Assembly (NCBI GenBank): GCA_910575275.1
Contig: CAJTEE010000001.1
Location: forward strand, 558,001 to 622,000
Length of the DNA stretch: 64,000 nucleotides
Direction: 5' to 3'
DNA from: Lachnospiraceae bacterium
Lineage (GTDB): Bacteria; Bacillota; Clostridia; Lachnospirales; Lachnospiraceae
The position numbers were made by a program, and so were the translations under genes. Positions 8,067 to 18,733 of this stretch are shown piece after piece. Numbering within the stretch: the first letter of the stretch is position 1; each line of letters begins with the position of its first letter. Below the pieces are notes generated by a model. That model saw nothing but the letters and a program-made list of their open reading frames with translations, had not been told where the DNA came from and did not search any database.

Positions 8067-8411
8067 TCATGGGCGCTTTGCCTGTGTTCCTACATACTCA
8101 TACAAACAGCTTAAAAACTCCTTATTACACAGCATCGAAGCTCCCCGGCCGCGAAAAACGGTGCGGAACAACTCACTGTCACTTCCCCTGACTGCAACTT
8201 TCGCCACCGTACGCAGATTGCGCTCCACGCACGCCGGCGTTGTCCCAAAATCCTCTGCGATCTGAGGATACAGCCGCTTTGTGATACATTTCAGGCAGGA
8301 ACCATCTTTTTCTGCCAATGAAATCGCATGTCTTACATATGCATAGCCTTGATATCCTCTATGAACGCCAAGCCCCTCCAGCACTGTGTCCGTTAATGTG
8401 TTTTGATTCAT
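8067..8411 (-). CDS. Spo0A C-terminal-type DNA-binding protein, internal start
   Basis: 114-residue reading from the ATG at 8411, with AAAGGAG 8 nt upstream. The sequence follows the Spo0A effector domain closely: LGVHRGYQGYAYVRHAI, then ITKRLYPQIAEDFGTTP and CVERNLR, where the recognition helix and base-contacting region lie. There is no receiver domain, so it cannot be switched by phosphorylation as Spo0A is. It could compete at 0A boxes or act as an independent regulator. It shares its frame with the upstream GT2 gene. The domain call is strong; its role is inference. Confidence 0.8.
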   Translation of the reverse strand: MNQNTLTDTVLEGLGVHRGYQGYAYVRHAISLAEKDGSCLKCITKRLYPQIAEDFGTTPACVERNLRTVAKVAVRGSDSELFRTVFRGRGASMLCNKEFLSCLYEYVGTQAKRP

Positions 8412-9266
8412 CGCATTTGCTCCTTTCCATTTATCTATATAAAAGAAATCGCAAAATACGACTTTTTGTGACAAAAATCCCCAAAATTCTTCCAAATTTT
8501 CCCATTTTATATCGACCCATCTATATTTCCATATACCATTCAGCACATAGCTGCAGAAGCATATCAGCGATTTACACCAACCAAATCCCATGTACCGATA
8601 GACCTTAAACGTCATTCTTGCCGACTTAAGCTTACTGCCGGATTTTCCGCTCTTGCTCAACCGGTATTTTAAAAGCGGTTCGTTCACCGCACAAGCATAT
8701 CGGTATTTCTTTAGTATCTTAAGCCAGGTGATGTAATCCTCATGGCTGTCCTCATGCTCCATCGGAAATTCGAGCGCTGCCTCACGCAAAAGCACGACGG
8801 AGGAACAGTTGATGCTGTTATGCTGCAGAAGCATCCTATACGTGATCCTTTGTCTGACCGGAATCACTCTGCCCGTCCGCACACCATTTTCATCCACAAT
8901 TTCCCTGGCCGTACAGCAAAGTACCGCCCTCTCCTCCTCAAGAAGTGTGAGCTGCTTTTTTAGCTTCCCCGCTTCCCACCAGTCATCTGCATCTAAAAAT
9001 GCAACATATTTTCCTCTCGCAAGCCTGACTCCCTTATTCCTGCTGCCGGCCGCCCCCAGATTGCTCTCATTCTGGAAATAACGAATTGCCGGATGCGCCA
9101 GATATTTTTTAACCCGCTCTGCGGTATTGTCCGTTGAGCAGTCATTGAGGATCAGCACCTCAAGCGGAACCTCCTGTATGAGGGCCGACTCGATTGTTTT
9201 TTCAATATACGCCTCGCAGTTATACGCCGGAATGATCACCGACACCAAAATTTCTGTTGTTTCCAT
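8067..9266 (-). CDS. GT2 glycosyltransferase reading in frame into a Spo0A-C-type domain
   Basis: Residues 1 to about 245 are a GT-A family 2 glycosyltransferase: SVIIPAYN at the start, then NDCSTDNTAE and the metal-binding FLDADDWW near residue 95. Instead of stopping, the frame passes through about 35 residues that look like translated leader DNA and then through a complete Spo0A C-terminal-type domain (from 8411). A strong ribosome binding site inside the frame suggests the domain is a separate gene and the GT lost its stop codon. I chose the ATG at 9266; upstream GTG/ATG codons are possible. The enzyme is probably linked to surface polysaccharide. Confidence 0.75.
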   Translation of the reverse strand: METTEILVSVIIPAYNCEAYIEKTIESALIQEVPLEVLILNDCSTDNTAERVKKYLAHPAIRYFQNESNLGAAGSRNKGVRLARGKYVAFLDADDWWEAGKLKKQLTLLEEERAVLCCTAREIVDENGVRTGRVIPVRQRITYRMLLQHNSINCSSVVLLREAALEFPMEHEDSHEDYITWLKILKKYRYACAVNEPLLKYRLSKSGKSGSKLKSARMTFKVYRYMGFGWCKSLICFCSYVLNGIWKYRWVDIKWENLEEFWGFLSQKVVFCDFFYIDKWKGANAMNQNTLTDTVLEGLGVHRGYQGYAYVRHAISLAEKDGSCLKCITKRLYPQIAEDFGTTPACVERNLRTVAKVAVRGSDSELFRTVFRGRGASMLCNKEFLSCLYEYVGTQAKRP

Positions 9267-9427
9267 AATCACTTCCATTATTGTTTGATGAATCACTTTG
9301 TTGAGGTTTTTTGTTTGTTCATTTTAAGAATACCATTTTTTTATGGCGATGACAATCCTTTTATGCATGGTGAGGCGGAGTGTGGATGGAGACTTCCAGG
9401 AAGTACGATTATCGGAGGAGTCTCGAA

Positions 9428-10574
9428 ATGAAACAGTTCGGAAATAAGGAGTATCGTTTGAAGATTGCGGTCGATGCGAGAGCCTTTGGAAATTGCCCAA
9501 GTGGAGTTGGAGTTTATGCATATGACTTTGTAAAAGAATTAGCCTTAAAAGCTGATTTCAAAATTGAACTTTTAACGGATGTTGCATGTAGTAGCCAAAT
9601 TTCTTCTTTGAGAAAGACGGGGATTCCGGTTCATTGTTATGGATTACCGGTGTTTCGCAGCGGAGAAGTGTATCGTTATTTTAAATTTATGCGGCATTTT
9701 CTTACATGTCAGCAGCCGGATTTGTTTTGGGAACCAAATAATCTTCTTCCTTTTTCCTTAAAAGGATACAAAGGTAAAGTTGCAGTCACTATCCATGACT
9801 TGTTTCCAATAACAGAGCAAGAATATTTTTCGTGGTTTTATCGTTTGTATTTTTACTTTGGAATGCATGGTTCCATAAAATGGGCGAATATGCTTTTGTT
9901 CGCTTCAAAGGAAACGGAGAAACAGGTTAAAAAATTTTTCTCGGAAATGTGGAAAAAAGAAGGGCATCTTACTTACCCGATTGTGCGTAAGCCTCCGGTC
10001 AGAGCCAGGCATGACGGCGGCTTTTTTTGTATATTGGAAATTTGGAGCGAAGAAAGGGAACTGATATTTTATTAGAGGCTTATCGTATATATCGCGAGTG
10101 TGGCGGTAAACGGCGTCTTTTAATTGGCGGAAATATTCGAGAGAAAAAGGTGAAGTATTTGTTAACGTGCTGTTCGGCAGATTTTCCGGAGCTACGCTAT
10201 TTAGGCTATGTAGAGGAGAAAAGAAAGTATGATTTGTTATCCTCCTGCGCCTGCTTTTTATTTCCATCTTGTGCGGAAGGCTTTGGTATCCCCCCCCCTT
10301 GGAAGCACTGGCATACGGAAAACCTGTTATTACAAGCAGCCTTCCTGTGTTCTTAGAGACGCTTCCGATGCCAGTGACAACCTTTTCGTTTAATAATTCC
10401 CGCCGAAAGCAGGCAGAAGAACTGGCGGGCATTATGCTACGGGAAAATTGGAAGGTACAATGCCAGATTCCTGAGTTAATGATTGAAAAACTTTATGGAG
10501 CCGATATGGCAGGAGAAAGGCTGGCCGGCTTTTTTAAATCGTGTTGTGGAGGCGGTAATGAAACTTGTATTTGA
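9428..10574 (+). pseudogene. GT4-type glycosyltransferase, two frameshifts
   Basis: A GT-B fold family 4 glycosyltransferase broken into three frames. Part 1 (9428-10025) begins with IAVDARAFG after a GGAGGAG ribosome binding site. Part 2 (from about 10027) contains YIGNLERRKG, the nucleotide-sugar domain entry. Part 3 (from about 10285) contains LEALAYGKPVI, following EGFGIPP. Both frame changes are at homopolymers: a run of seven T near 10021-10028 and a run of nine C at 10290-10298. Either decay, phase variation or sequencing error would explain them; lesions elsewhere in this locus favour decay. Confidence 0.8.
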
Positions 10575-11717
10575 CGCACAGCTTTTGTTTGAAAAGCAGA
10601 AAACCGGTATCGGAAGAAATGCGAAGATGTTGATTGACTGTTTATGTGAGTATTCTGATATAGACTGTACTCTCAACTGCTTTTACATGCGGGATACAAA
10701 GAGAACGGAAGGGATTCTGGAATCTTATCGAAAGAAGGGATGTCATGTACAGCAAAACTATTGGCTACCAGCGAGAATTTATAATCATTTAGAGCGCGTT
10801 TTTCCAGTCCCCTATCAATGGATATTTGGTTCAAAAGCAGATACTACACAGTTCTTTAACTACACGCTTCCGGCTGGCGTCTGCGGTAAAGCGGTTACAA
10901 TCGTCCACGATATGGCATTCCAGGCTTATCCTGAAACAGTTACAGCGCATACTCGCAGATGGCTAGGGAACAATCTGAAAAAATATTGTCAAAAAGCTGC
11001 TTGCGTGATAACCGTATCTGAATTTAGTCGCCAAGAAATTCATAGATATCTTGACATTCCTCTGGAAAAAATTGAAGTTGTTTATAACGGCGTGGATTTG
11101 AAATATTTCCGCCCGGATTGTGAAACAAGTAGAATAAAATTGACAAAACAAATGTACGGAATTACCAAAGATTATATCCTTTATCTTGGTACTTTGGAGC
11201 CCAGGAAAAATCTGGATACTTTGCTTACTGCATACTGGAAGTTACAAAAGGAGCTACCAGAAGCTCCGATGTTGGTGCTGGCAGGTAAGAAAAAGGCTGG
11301 ATGTACGATCCTATTTTTGAATTGGTAAAGGACTATGGACTCAAACATAAAGTCATTTTTACGGGATATGTAAAAGAGGAAGATATTGTGCCGCTTCTTT
11401 GTGGTGCCCGCATTTTTATATTTCCTTCTTTGTATGAGGGGTTTGGAATTCCACCATTGGAGGCGATGGCATGCGGAATTCCGGTAGTGGCTTCGAATGT
11501 CTCCTCCCTGCCGGAGGTTGTTGGAAAAGCGGGTTTGCTGGTCTCCCCGAAAGATATTGAAGGGATAGAAAACGCTATGCGCCGACTTTTGGAAGATCAG
11601 GAGCTTTGGAAAACATGCCGGGATGCAGGCTTTGAACAGGCATAGAAATTTACGTGGGAAAAATCAGCGGGTAGGCTGGTGCAGATTTATCGACGATTAA
11701 TGATGCAAGAAAAATAA
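10558..11717 (+). pseudogene. GT4-type glycosyltransferase, frameshift plus nonsense codon
   Basis: Second GT4 enzyme, start ATG 10558 with GGAGG 5 nt upstream, overlapping the previous gene. The N-terminal domain (MKLVFDAQLLFEKQKTGIGR) and the start of the donor domain (YLGTLEPRKNLDTLL) are in one frame. The frame breaks in an A-run near 11290. The rest (FPSLYEGFGIPPLEAMACG) is in another frame, and a TAG at 11643-11645 interrupts it, after which FTWEKSAGRLVQIYRRL continues in frame to a TAA at 11717. Two independent lesions point to a true pseudogene. Confidence 0.8.
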
Positions 11718-11733
11718 CGGGGAGATGAATCAA

Positions 11734-12804
11734 ATGGAGATTACAGCGCTTATTATGGCGGGAGGGCGAGGTGAACGGTTTTGGCCCAGGAGCCGCAAAA
11801 CTATGCCGAAACAGTTTCTATCACTCACAGGCGACGGAAAAACGATGCTGCAACTGGTTGTTGAGTGCATACTTCCACTACTTCCGATCGAAAACATCTA
11901 TATAGCGACAAACCAGATGTATAAAGCTTTAGTAAAAGAGCAGCTGCCGCAGCTAGATGAGCGAAATATTCTCTGCGAGCCTGTTCCTCGGAATACGGCG
12001 CCATGTATTGGAGTGGGAGCAACACATATCGTGAAGCATTTTGGGGATGCGTTGATGCTTGTGCTGCCCTCTGACCACCTGATTGAATCTCAGGAGAAGT
12101 TTTTAAAGGCGGTTAAGAGTGCCTGTAGGGCGGCCCTTGTAGAAAACACACTAGTCACGATAGGTATTAAACCTGAACGGCCGGAAACCGGATATGGCTA
12201 CATTAAATACAATACCAACAACCAGATTGGAGAGGCATATCCGGTGGATAAATTTATAGAGAAACCGGATTTAGAGCGGGCGAAGCAATATCTGGATTTT
12301 GGAGGCTATTTGTGGAACAGCGGAATGTTCATATGGAAGGCATCTTCCATCCTGAATGCCATTGAAGAATTTCTGTCTGAAATATTTGCAGGATTGATGC
12401 GGATACGGTCGGCGCTTGCAACGCCAAATGAAGAAGATATTCTGCAAAGGGAGTTTTCACTTATGGAAGCGCAGTCGATTGATTATGGAATTATGGAGAA
12501 ATCTCCCTATGTTTATACAGTACCGGGAGAATTTGGCTGGGATGACGTGGGCTCCTGGCTGGCAACAGAACGAATTCAGGGAACAGATGAAGAAGGAAAT
12601 GTCCTGGCAGGGAATGTCCTGGCTGTTAATACGTATAACTGTATTCTTCAAGGAAATGAAAAATTGATTGCTGCAGTAGGTTTAAAGGATATTGTTGTCG
12701 TCGATACAGAGGATGCTACATTGATTTGCAGTAGGGGGGAAACGGAACATATTCGCCAGATTCTTTCTAAATTGAAGGAGAGTGGGCGTGAAAGATATCT
12801 GTAA
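11734..12804 (+). CDS. manC: Mannose-1-phosphate guanylyltransferase
   Basis: Makes GDP-mannose from mannose-1-phosphate and GTP. The active-site signature is intact: LIMAGGRGERFWPRSR, then KTMPKQF, with later LPSDHLI, GYGYIKYN, FIEKPD, LWNSGMF and GWDDVGSW. Length 356 aa matches the single-domain form without a fused isomerase. I chose the ATG at 11734, which has GGGGAG 9 nt upstream; the ATG at 11725 touches that site. It lies between broken GT4 genes and broken gmd, so it is one of the few intact genes of this stretch and would feed GDP-mannose to Gmd. Confidence 0.93.
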   Translation: MEITALIMAGGRGERFWPRSRKTMPKQFLSLTGDGKTMLQLVVECILPLLPIENIYIATNQMYKALVKEQLPQLDERNILCEPVPRNTAPCIGVGATHIVKHFGDALMLVLPSDHLIESQEKFLKAVKSACRAALVENTLVTIGIKPERPETGYGYIKYNTNNQIGEAYPVDKFIEKPDLERAKQYLDFGGYLWNSGMFIWKASSILNAIEEFLSEIFAGLMRIRSALATPNEEDILQREFSLMEAQSIDYGIMEKSPYVYTVPGEFGWDDVGSWLATERIQGTDEEGNVLAGNVLAVNTYNCILQGNEKLIAAVGLKDIVVVDTEDATLICSRGETEHIRQILSKLKESGRERYL

Positions 12805-12819
12805 GGCTTGAAAAAATAA

Positions 12820-14473
<1,654 letters not shown>

Positions 14474-14497
14474 GGAGGCTGTTGGAGAGCGGGAAGG

Positions 14498-14848
14498 ATG
14501 AAGTTGATAAGAGAATTGTACGAATTACAGGGAAATGATTTTTAGTCTTATCAGAAGGGATCTGAAGGGCCGTTATAAGGGTTCCGTACTCGGCTTTTGG
14601 GGGACTTTTTTAAATCCCTTGCTACAGCTGTGCGTATACACCTTTGTTTTTTCCGTCATCATGCAGAATGGGATTGAGCAGTATTATTTTCACCTGTTTG
14701 TTGCGTTAATTCCATGGATTTTTTTCAGCACCTGTGTCGCAGGGGGAGCAAAATGTATATGGGCGCAGTATTCTTTGGTTTGGTTTTTTTAATGCTTGGC
14801 TTGTATATATTTGAGATATTAAAAAAGCGTTTTGCAGAGGAGCTTTAA
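14498..14848 (+). pseudogene. wzm: ABC-2 type polysaccharide export permease, frameshift and internal deletion
   Basis: The ATG at 14498 after GGGAAGG opens MKLIRELYE; an extra T near 14526 shifts the frame, after which IFSLIRRDLKGRYKGSVLG continues, the conserved start of Wzm-type permeases. After about 75 residues (LFVALIPWIFFST, then GGAKCI) the sequence jumps to a different frame encoding only the last helix and tail (GLVFLMLGLYIFE, then KKRFAEEL, ending 14848). Roughly 170 central residues are absent, so no working channel can be made. Full-length relatives are about 260 aa. Confidence 0.85.
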
Positions 14849-16038
14849 ATGGAGAGAGACTGTAATTACAGTAGAAAAGGTCTATAAAAGCTTTAAAGTA
14901 TATTTAGATAAAGGAAAAGGCACTGTTTCAAAATCGGCGCAAATATGAAAACCGTACCGTTTTGAACGGAATAAGTTTCGAGGTAAAGAAAGGGGAAGCA
15001 ATCGGGCTGATCGGGCAAAATGGCTGCGGAAAAAGCACAACGCTTAAGCTATTGACACGTATTATGTATCCTGACTCGGGCAGCGTACAAATGAAGGGAC
15101 GGGTTTCAAGCCTGATTGAACTGGGAGCCGGGTTTCATCCCGATATGAGTGGACGTCAAAATATATACATCACCGCCTCCATTTTCGGCCTCACCAGAAA
15201 AGAAATAGATAGTCGCTTGGCGGCGATTATTGAATTTTCGGAGCTGGAAAAGTTTATTGATACGCCTGTGCGAACCTATTCGTCAGGAATGTATATGCGT
15301 CTGGCATTTTCAGTGGCAATCAATGTTAACGCGGATATCCTTCTGATCGATGAGATTTTGGCTGTCGGAGATACCAACTTCCAGGCAAAATGCTTTAATA
15401 AATTACGGGAGATAAAAGCTTCCGGGACCACGATTGTACTCGTTTCCCATTCGCTTGCCCAGATAGAACAAATCTGTGACAGAAGTATTTGGATCCACAA
15501 CGGGGAGAGACGCGCCGAGAGCGTGCCTCATGAAATTCATTTGATGTATTCTGATTTTATGGGCGAGAAACAATGTCTGTCTAAAAAAGCCTCCGTATCT
15601 TCGACACCCTCCAGATGGGGAAATGAGAAGGCGAGAATCCTGTCAATAAACGGATACAATGAAAAAAATGAGTCCGATACAGCGTTTAAAACGGGAGAGG
15701 CGTTTCGGTTTCAGCTCCGCTACGAAGTAAAGGGAACCGTGGAAGATGCCGTTTTTGGAATCGGAATTTTTAGAAATGATGGAGTTCAGTGTTACGGAAC
15801 GAATATACGACTGGATAAATTTGCCAGATTCGATTTGGAAAAGGATGGATGTGTCGAGATTGTGATAAACAAAAATATGCTGTTACCCGGTGAATATTAT
15901 GCGGACTTTGCGATAGAAGCCGGTTATGGCGTACCGGTTGATTATTTTACAAAGGCATACAAATTTACGGTTTTTTCTGAGTATGCGGATGTTGGAATGT
16001 TTCGCTTAGAGCATATATGGAGGATTGAAGGCACATGA
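14849..16038 (+). pseudogene. wzt: Polysaccharide export ATPase with C-terminal sugar-binding domain, N-terminus frameshifted
   Basis: Wzt-type ATPase of an ABC-transporter-dependent polysaccharide pathway. From 14962 the frame is intact: Walker A GQNGCGKSTT, signature YSSGMYMRLAFS, Walker B ILLIDEILAVGD, switch LVSHS. A C-terminal beta-sandwich domain (about residues 215-358) resembles the Wzt domain that binds the capped end of the polymer. Upstream, an AGAG insertion just after the ATG at 14849 and another shift near 14930 break the first 40 residues (ETVITVEKVYKSF is in one frame, YENRTVLNG in another). A start at TTG 14962 would lack the first beta strands. Confidence 0.82.
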
Positions 16039-17231
16039 AAAATTATATACGGAAGGTTGTAGCGGAGTTTTTTGACGATAAATGGAAGGATATTGACAGA
16101 GAGATAGAATTTATTCACAAAGAATTAAAAACACTTTGTGAACGCTTAGAACAATTAGAAAAGAAATTCGAACAGTATGAAAATGATATGGAAATATGGC
16201 AAGAGGATATTAGAAATAATCATGCAGAAATGCAGCGTCAGAAACAGCTGATGGATAAGTTTACCGAGAATATCAGAAACAATAACGTGAAGATAGACAC
16301 ATATTCCGTTAACCTGAGAAACAACAATAATCTCATGCAGAGCCATATCGGGACATTTGAGAGCTATACAATCAATCTGAGAAATAATAATCAACTGATG
16401 CAGCTGTTGGAAAGCAGTGTTTCCGGGCTGAAACAGCAAATGGATTTTTTGGAACGCGGATTAATAAATCTGGAGAAGAAATATAGCAGGAATGAGCAGG
16501 CATCCTGTGTCACGCGTCGAGACAAGCCTGTACAGGCTTCTTTGGAAACGGAGACTTTAAAGTATCGCTCCATCGATTATTTGGACTTTGAGAGCCATTT
16601 CCGTGGTTCGCGATTTGAAATTACAGAACGGCAGAAGCAATACCTTTCTTATTACAAGGGCTGTAAAAACGTCATCGACATTGGCTGCGGCTGCGGCGAA
16701 TTCCTTGAACTTCTTGAGAATAATGACATTGTGGGGGGCGGGGTTGATACCTATGAGGACTTTGTAGTGTATTGCCATACACTTGGTCTGAATGCGGTGT
16801 TAGACGACGGAATTCACTACCTTAAGACAGTAAACGGAACAGACGGTTTGTTTCTGGGGCAGGTAGTCGAGCATTTGACGATCGAACAAATTCTGGAATT
16901 ATGTGATCTGGCGTATGAAAAGCTGGAGCGTAGCCGATATATTGTGATTGAAACGCCGAACCCAACCTCGCTTGCGATATATGCCAATGCCTTTTATGTG
17001 GATCCGTCGCATACCAGGCCGGTTCATCCGTTAACATTGGAGTACTTTTTAAGAAAGAGCGGATTCCGGAATATCCGGATCGTTTATACGGAAAAAAGCC
17101 GCCTTGCGGGGATGCCTTCGTTAAAAGGCGAAGCAATAGAGAATCTGAATGAATTTAACCATGCAATACAAAAAGCGTCTGACATGCTTTTTGGCAGTCA
17201 GGATTATGCTGTAATTGCACAGAAGGATTAA
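16035..17231 (+). CDS. Coiled-coil SAM methyltransferase, possible polymer chain terminator
   Basis: 398 aa, intact. Residues 15-165 are predicted coiled coil (many Glu/Lys/Leu), including four [IL]RNN repeats at about residues 59, 80, 94 and 115, spaced 21, 14 and 21, all multiples of seven. Residues about 185-385 form a class I methyltransferase: motif I VIDIGCGCGEFLE near 212, LGQVVEHL near 276, and IETPNP near 308. The start overlaps the wzt stop (ATGA). In E. coli O8/O9a, WbdD couples a coiled-coil ruler to a capping methyltransferase beside Wzm/Wzt. This gene has the same parts and position, so a length-control role is a reasonable inference. Confidence 0.8.
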   Translation: MKNYIRKVVAEFFDDKWKDIDREIEFIHKELKTLCERLEQLEKKFEQYENDMEIWQEDIRNNHAEMQRQKQLMDKFTENIRNNNVKIDTYSVNLRNNNNLMQSHIGTFESYTINLRNNNQLMQLLESSVSGLKQQMDFLERGLINLEKKYSRNEQASCVTRRDKPVQASLETETLKYRSIDYLDFESHFRGSRFEITERQKQYLSYYKGCKNVIDIGCGCGEFLELLENNDIVGGGVDTYEDFVVYCHTLGLNAVLDDGIHYLKTVNGTDGLFLGQVVEHLTIEQILELCDLAYEKLERSRYIVIETPNPTSLAIYANAFYVDPSHTRPVHPLTLEYFLRKSGFRNIRIVYTEKSRLAGMPSLKGEAIENLNEFNHAIQKASDMLFGSQDYAVIAQKD

Positions 17232-17235
17232 AAAT

Positions 17236-17727
17236 ATGGAAAACAAGTCGCAGGTGTATGCCCGGATATACGATATAACAAAAAATACACTAGAATCCGT
17301 TGGGAAAGAAATGGTTTTTACGAAAGAAGCGTTTTTATATTCCGCAGACTGTGATTTACAGTATGTAAATTGTTTTGATCTGGTTGATTATGACAATGAA
17401 ACGTTGTTGCAGGTTTTGTATATTGCCTTATTTTACCGGACACCGGAACAAGGAGCGAGAGTCAGCTGGGGAAAGCTTGCCGGTATGCCCCAAAAGGATT
17501 TCCAGAAAAAATGTTTTCAGGTGCTTTCTTCTTCGGCGGAATACCTGCGATCCAGGACAGTCGTCGGCAACAATATTTTTACCGACGCTTCCGTTCAGAT
17601 CGCGGCGGCTTCTGCGCAGACCAATCAAGCGAATCCCTATGTGGAAAGGATGTACTCCTGTTACCGCAGACTGCCAATGCCTTTAAAGAATGCCGCAAAA
17701 CGATTGCTCGGAGGAAGGAAATCATGA
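17236..17727 (+). CDS. Small protein with DUF4214-like motif
   Basis: 163 residues, soluble. The stretch around residues 53-100 (LLQVLYIALFYRTPEQGA, then W and a later SSSAEYLR) resembles the DUF4214 repeat seen in some glycan-related proteins; elsewhere it is unrecognised. AAGGA lies 8 nt before the ATG at 17236. It follows the coiled-coil methyltransferase by 4 nt and overlaps the start of a broken GT4 gene by 4 nt, so it belonged to the polysaccharide operon. Confidence 0.6.
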   Translation: MENKSQVYARIYDITKNTLESVGKEMVFTKEAFLYSADCDLQYVNCFDLVDYDNETLLQVLYIALFYRTPEQGARVSWGKLAGMPQKDFQKKCFQVLSSSAEYLRSRTVVGNNIFTDASVQIAAASAQTNQANPYVERMYSCYRRLPMPLKNAAKRLLGGRKS

Positions 17728-18733
17728 AGATATATATAGACGTAAGCAATTTATTAATGGTGGATTTTGTGACAGGCATTCAGAGAGTGGTCCGGGAACA
17801 GGGGACAAGAGAAATTTTATGTATTAAATAATAAAAGTTTTTTGGAGTATTTTTCCTATGGAAACGGTGAAAAATCGCAAATAGTAAGCGAGATAGCATG
17901 CACTGTAAATGATTTAGAACCGGGAGCCGTCTTTTTTGATATAGACAGCGTGTGGAGCTCTCACAAAAGAAGAAGCGCGTTATTGCCAGAGCTGAAAAAC
18001 AAAGGATTAAAATCGGCTGTTTATATTTATGATATTATTCCTGTTACATATCCACAATATTGCCATGAGAATACAATGTTTTTTCATGAATTACTTGGCT
18101 GCGTATCTGCAATATGCCGATCTTATTTTTACCTCGACGCAAAGCACTTTGGACCAGGTAAATCAACTGCTGTGCAAATTAAAGCTCCCAACGAGAAAGG
18201 GTTGTGTCACCTGGCTGGGCTCTGATTTCACTTCCGTGCCGGGTAAAGACAGGCAAATTTCGCCAAAAGCAAAACACATTGCAAAAAAGGGAACGTATAT
18301 TCTTTGTGTAGGAACAATTGAACCAAGGAAAAACCACAGGCTTTTATTGGAGGCATATGATGGCGGGCTTGCGGATATGGGGATTGATCTGGTTTTCGCG
18401 GGCAGGATTGGCTGGAATGTTGAGGATATAAAAGAAAGAATCGAAAAGCATCCAAGAAAAGCACAGGGGCTCTATCTTTTGGAAAGCCCTAATGACGCAG
18501 CCATACACTATCTCTATCAGAACGCGTTTCTCGTGGCATTTCCCACGTTTGAAGAAGGCTTCGGGCTCCCGGTCATAGAGGCGATTGAACGAGGCAGCGT
18601 GGTAATTGCCTCCGATATCCCCGTACTAAGAGAGGTGGGAGGAGATTACTGCGATTATTTTAATCCGGAAGATTCGGGAGAGCTAATTTCTCTTATAAAA
18701 AAGTATTTAAGCCGCCCCTTCTTTGTACGATGA
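17724..18733 (+). pseudogene. GT4 glycosyltransferase module of a two-domain protein, several frameshifts
   Basis: Starts at ATG 17724 (MKIYIDVSNLL, then VTGIQRVVRE) and then loses frame near 17800. A second piece (FLEYFSYGNGE to about 18080) and a third (FTSTQSTLDQV, LCVGTIEPRKNHRLL, FPTFEEGFGLPVIEA) are each in different frames. The third runs to a stop at 18733, where homology passes into the next frame. The missing N-terminal piece and at least three frame changes make an active enzyme impossible. The intact ancestor was probably one protein with the Stealth-like domain that follows. Confidence 0.75.

Noticed and set aside
16200-16400. Regularly spaced repeats that might be a CRISPR array
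   Set aside because: The repeats are short, imperfect and in coding frame ([IL]RNN in a coiled coil); spacing is 63, 42 and 63 nt and there are no conserved DNA repeats.
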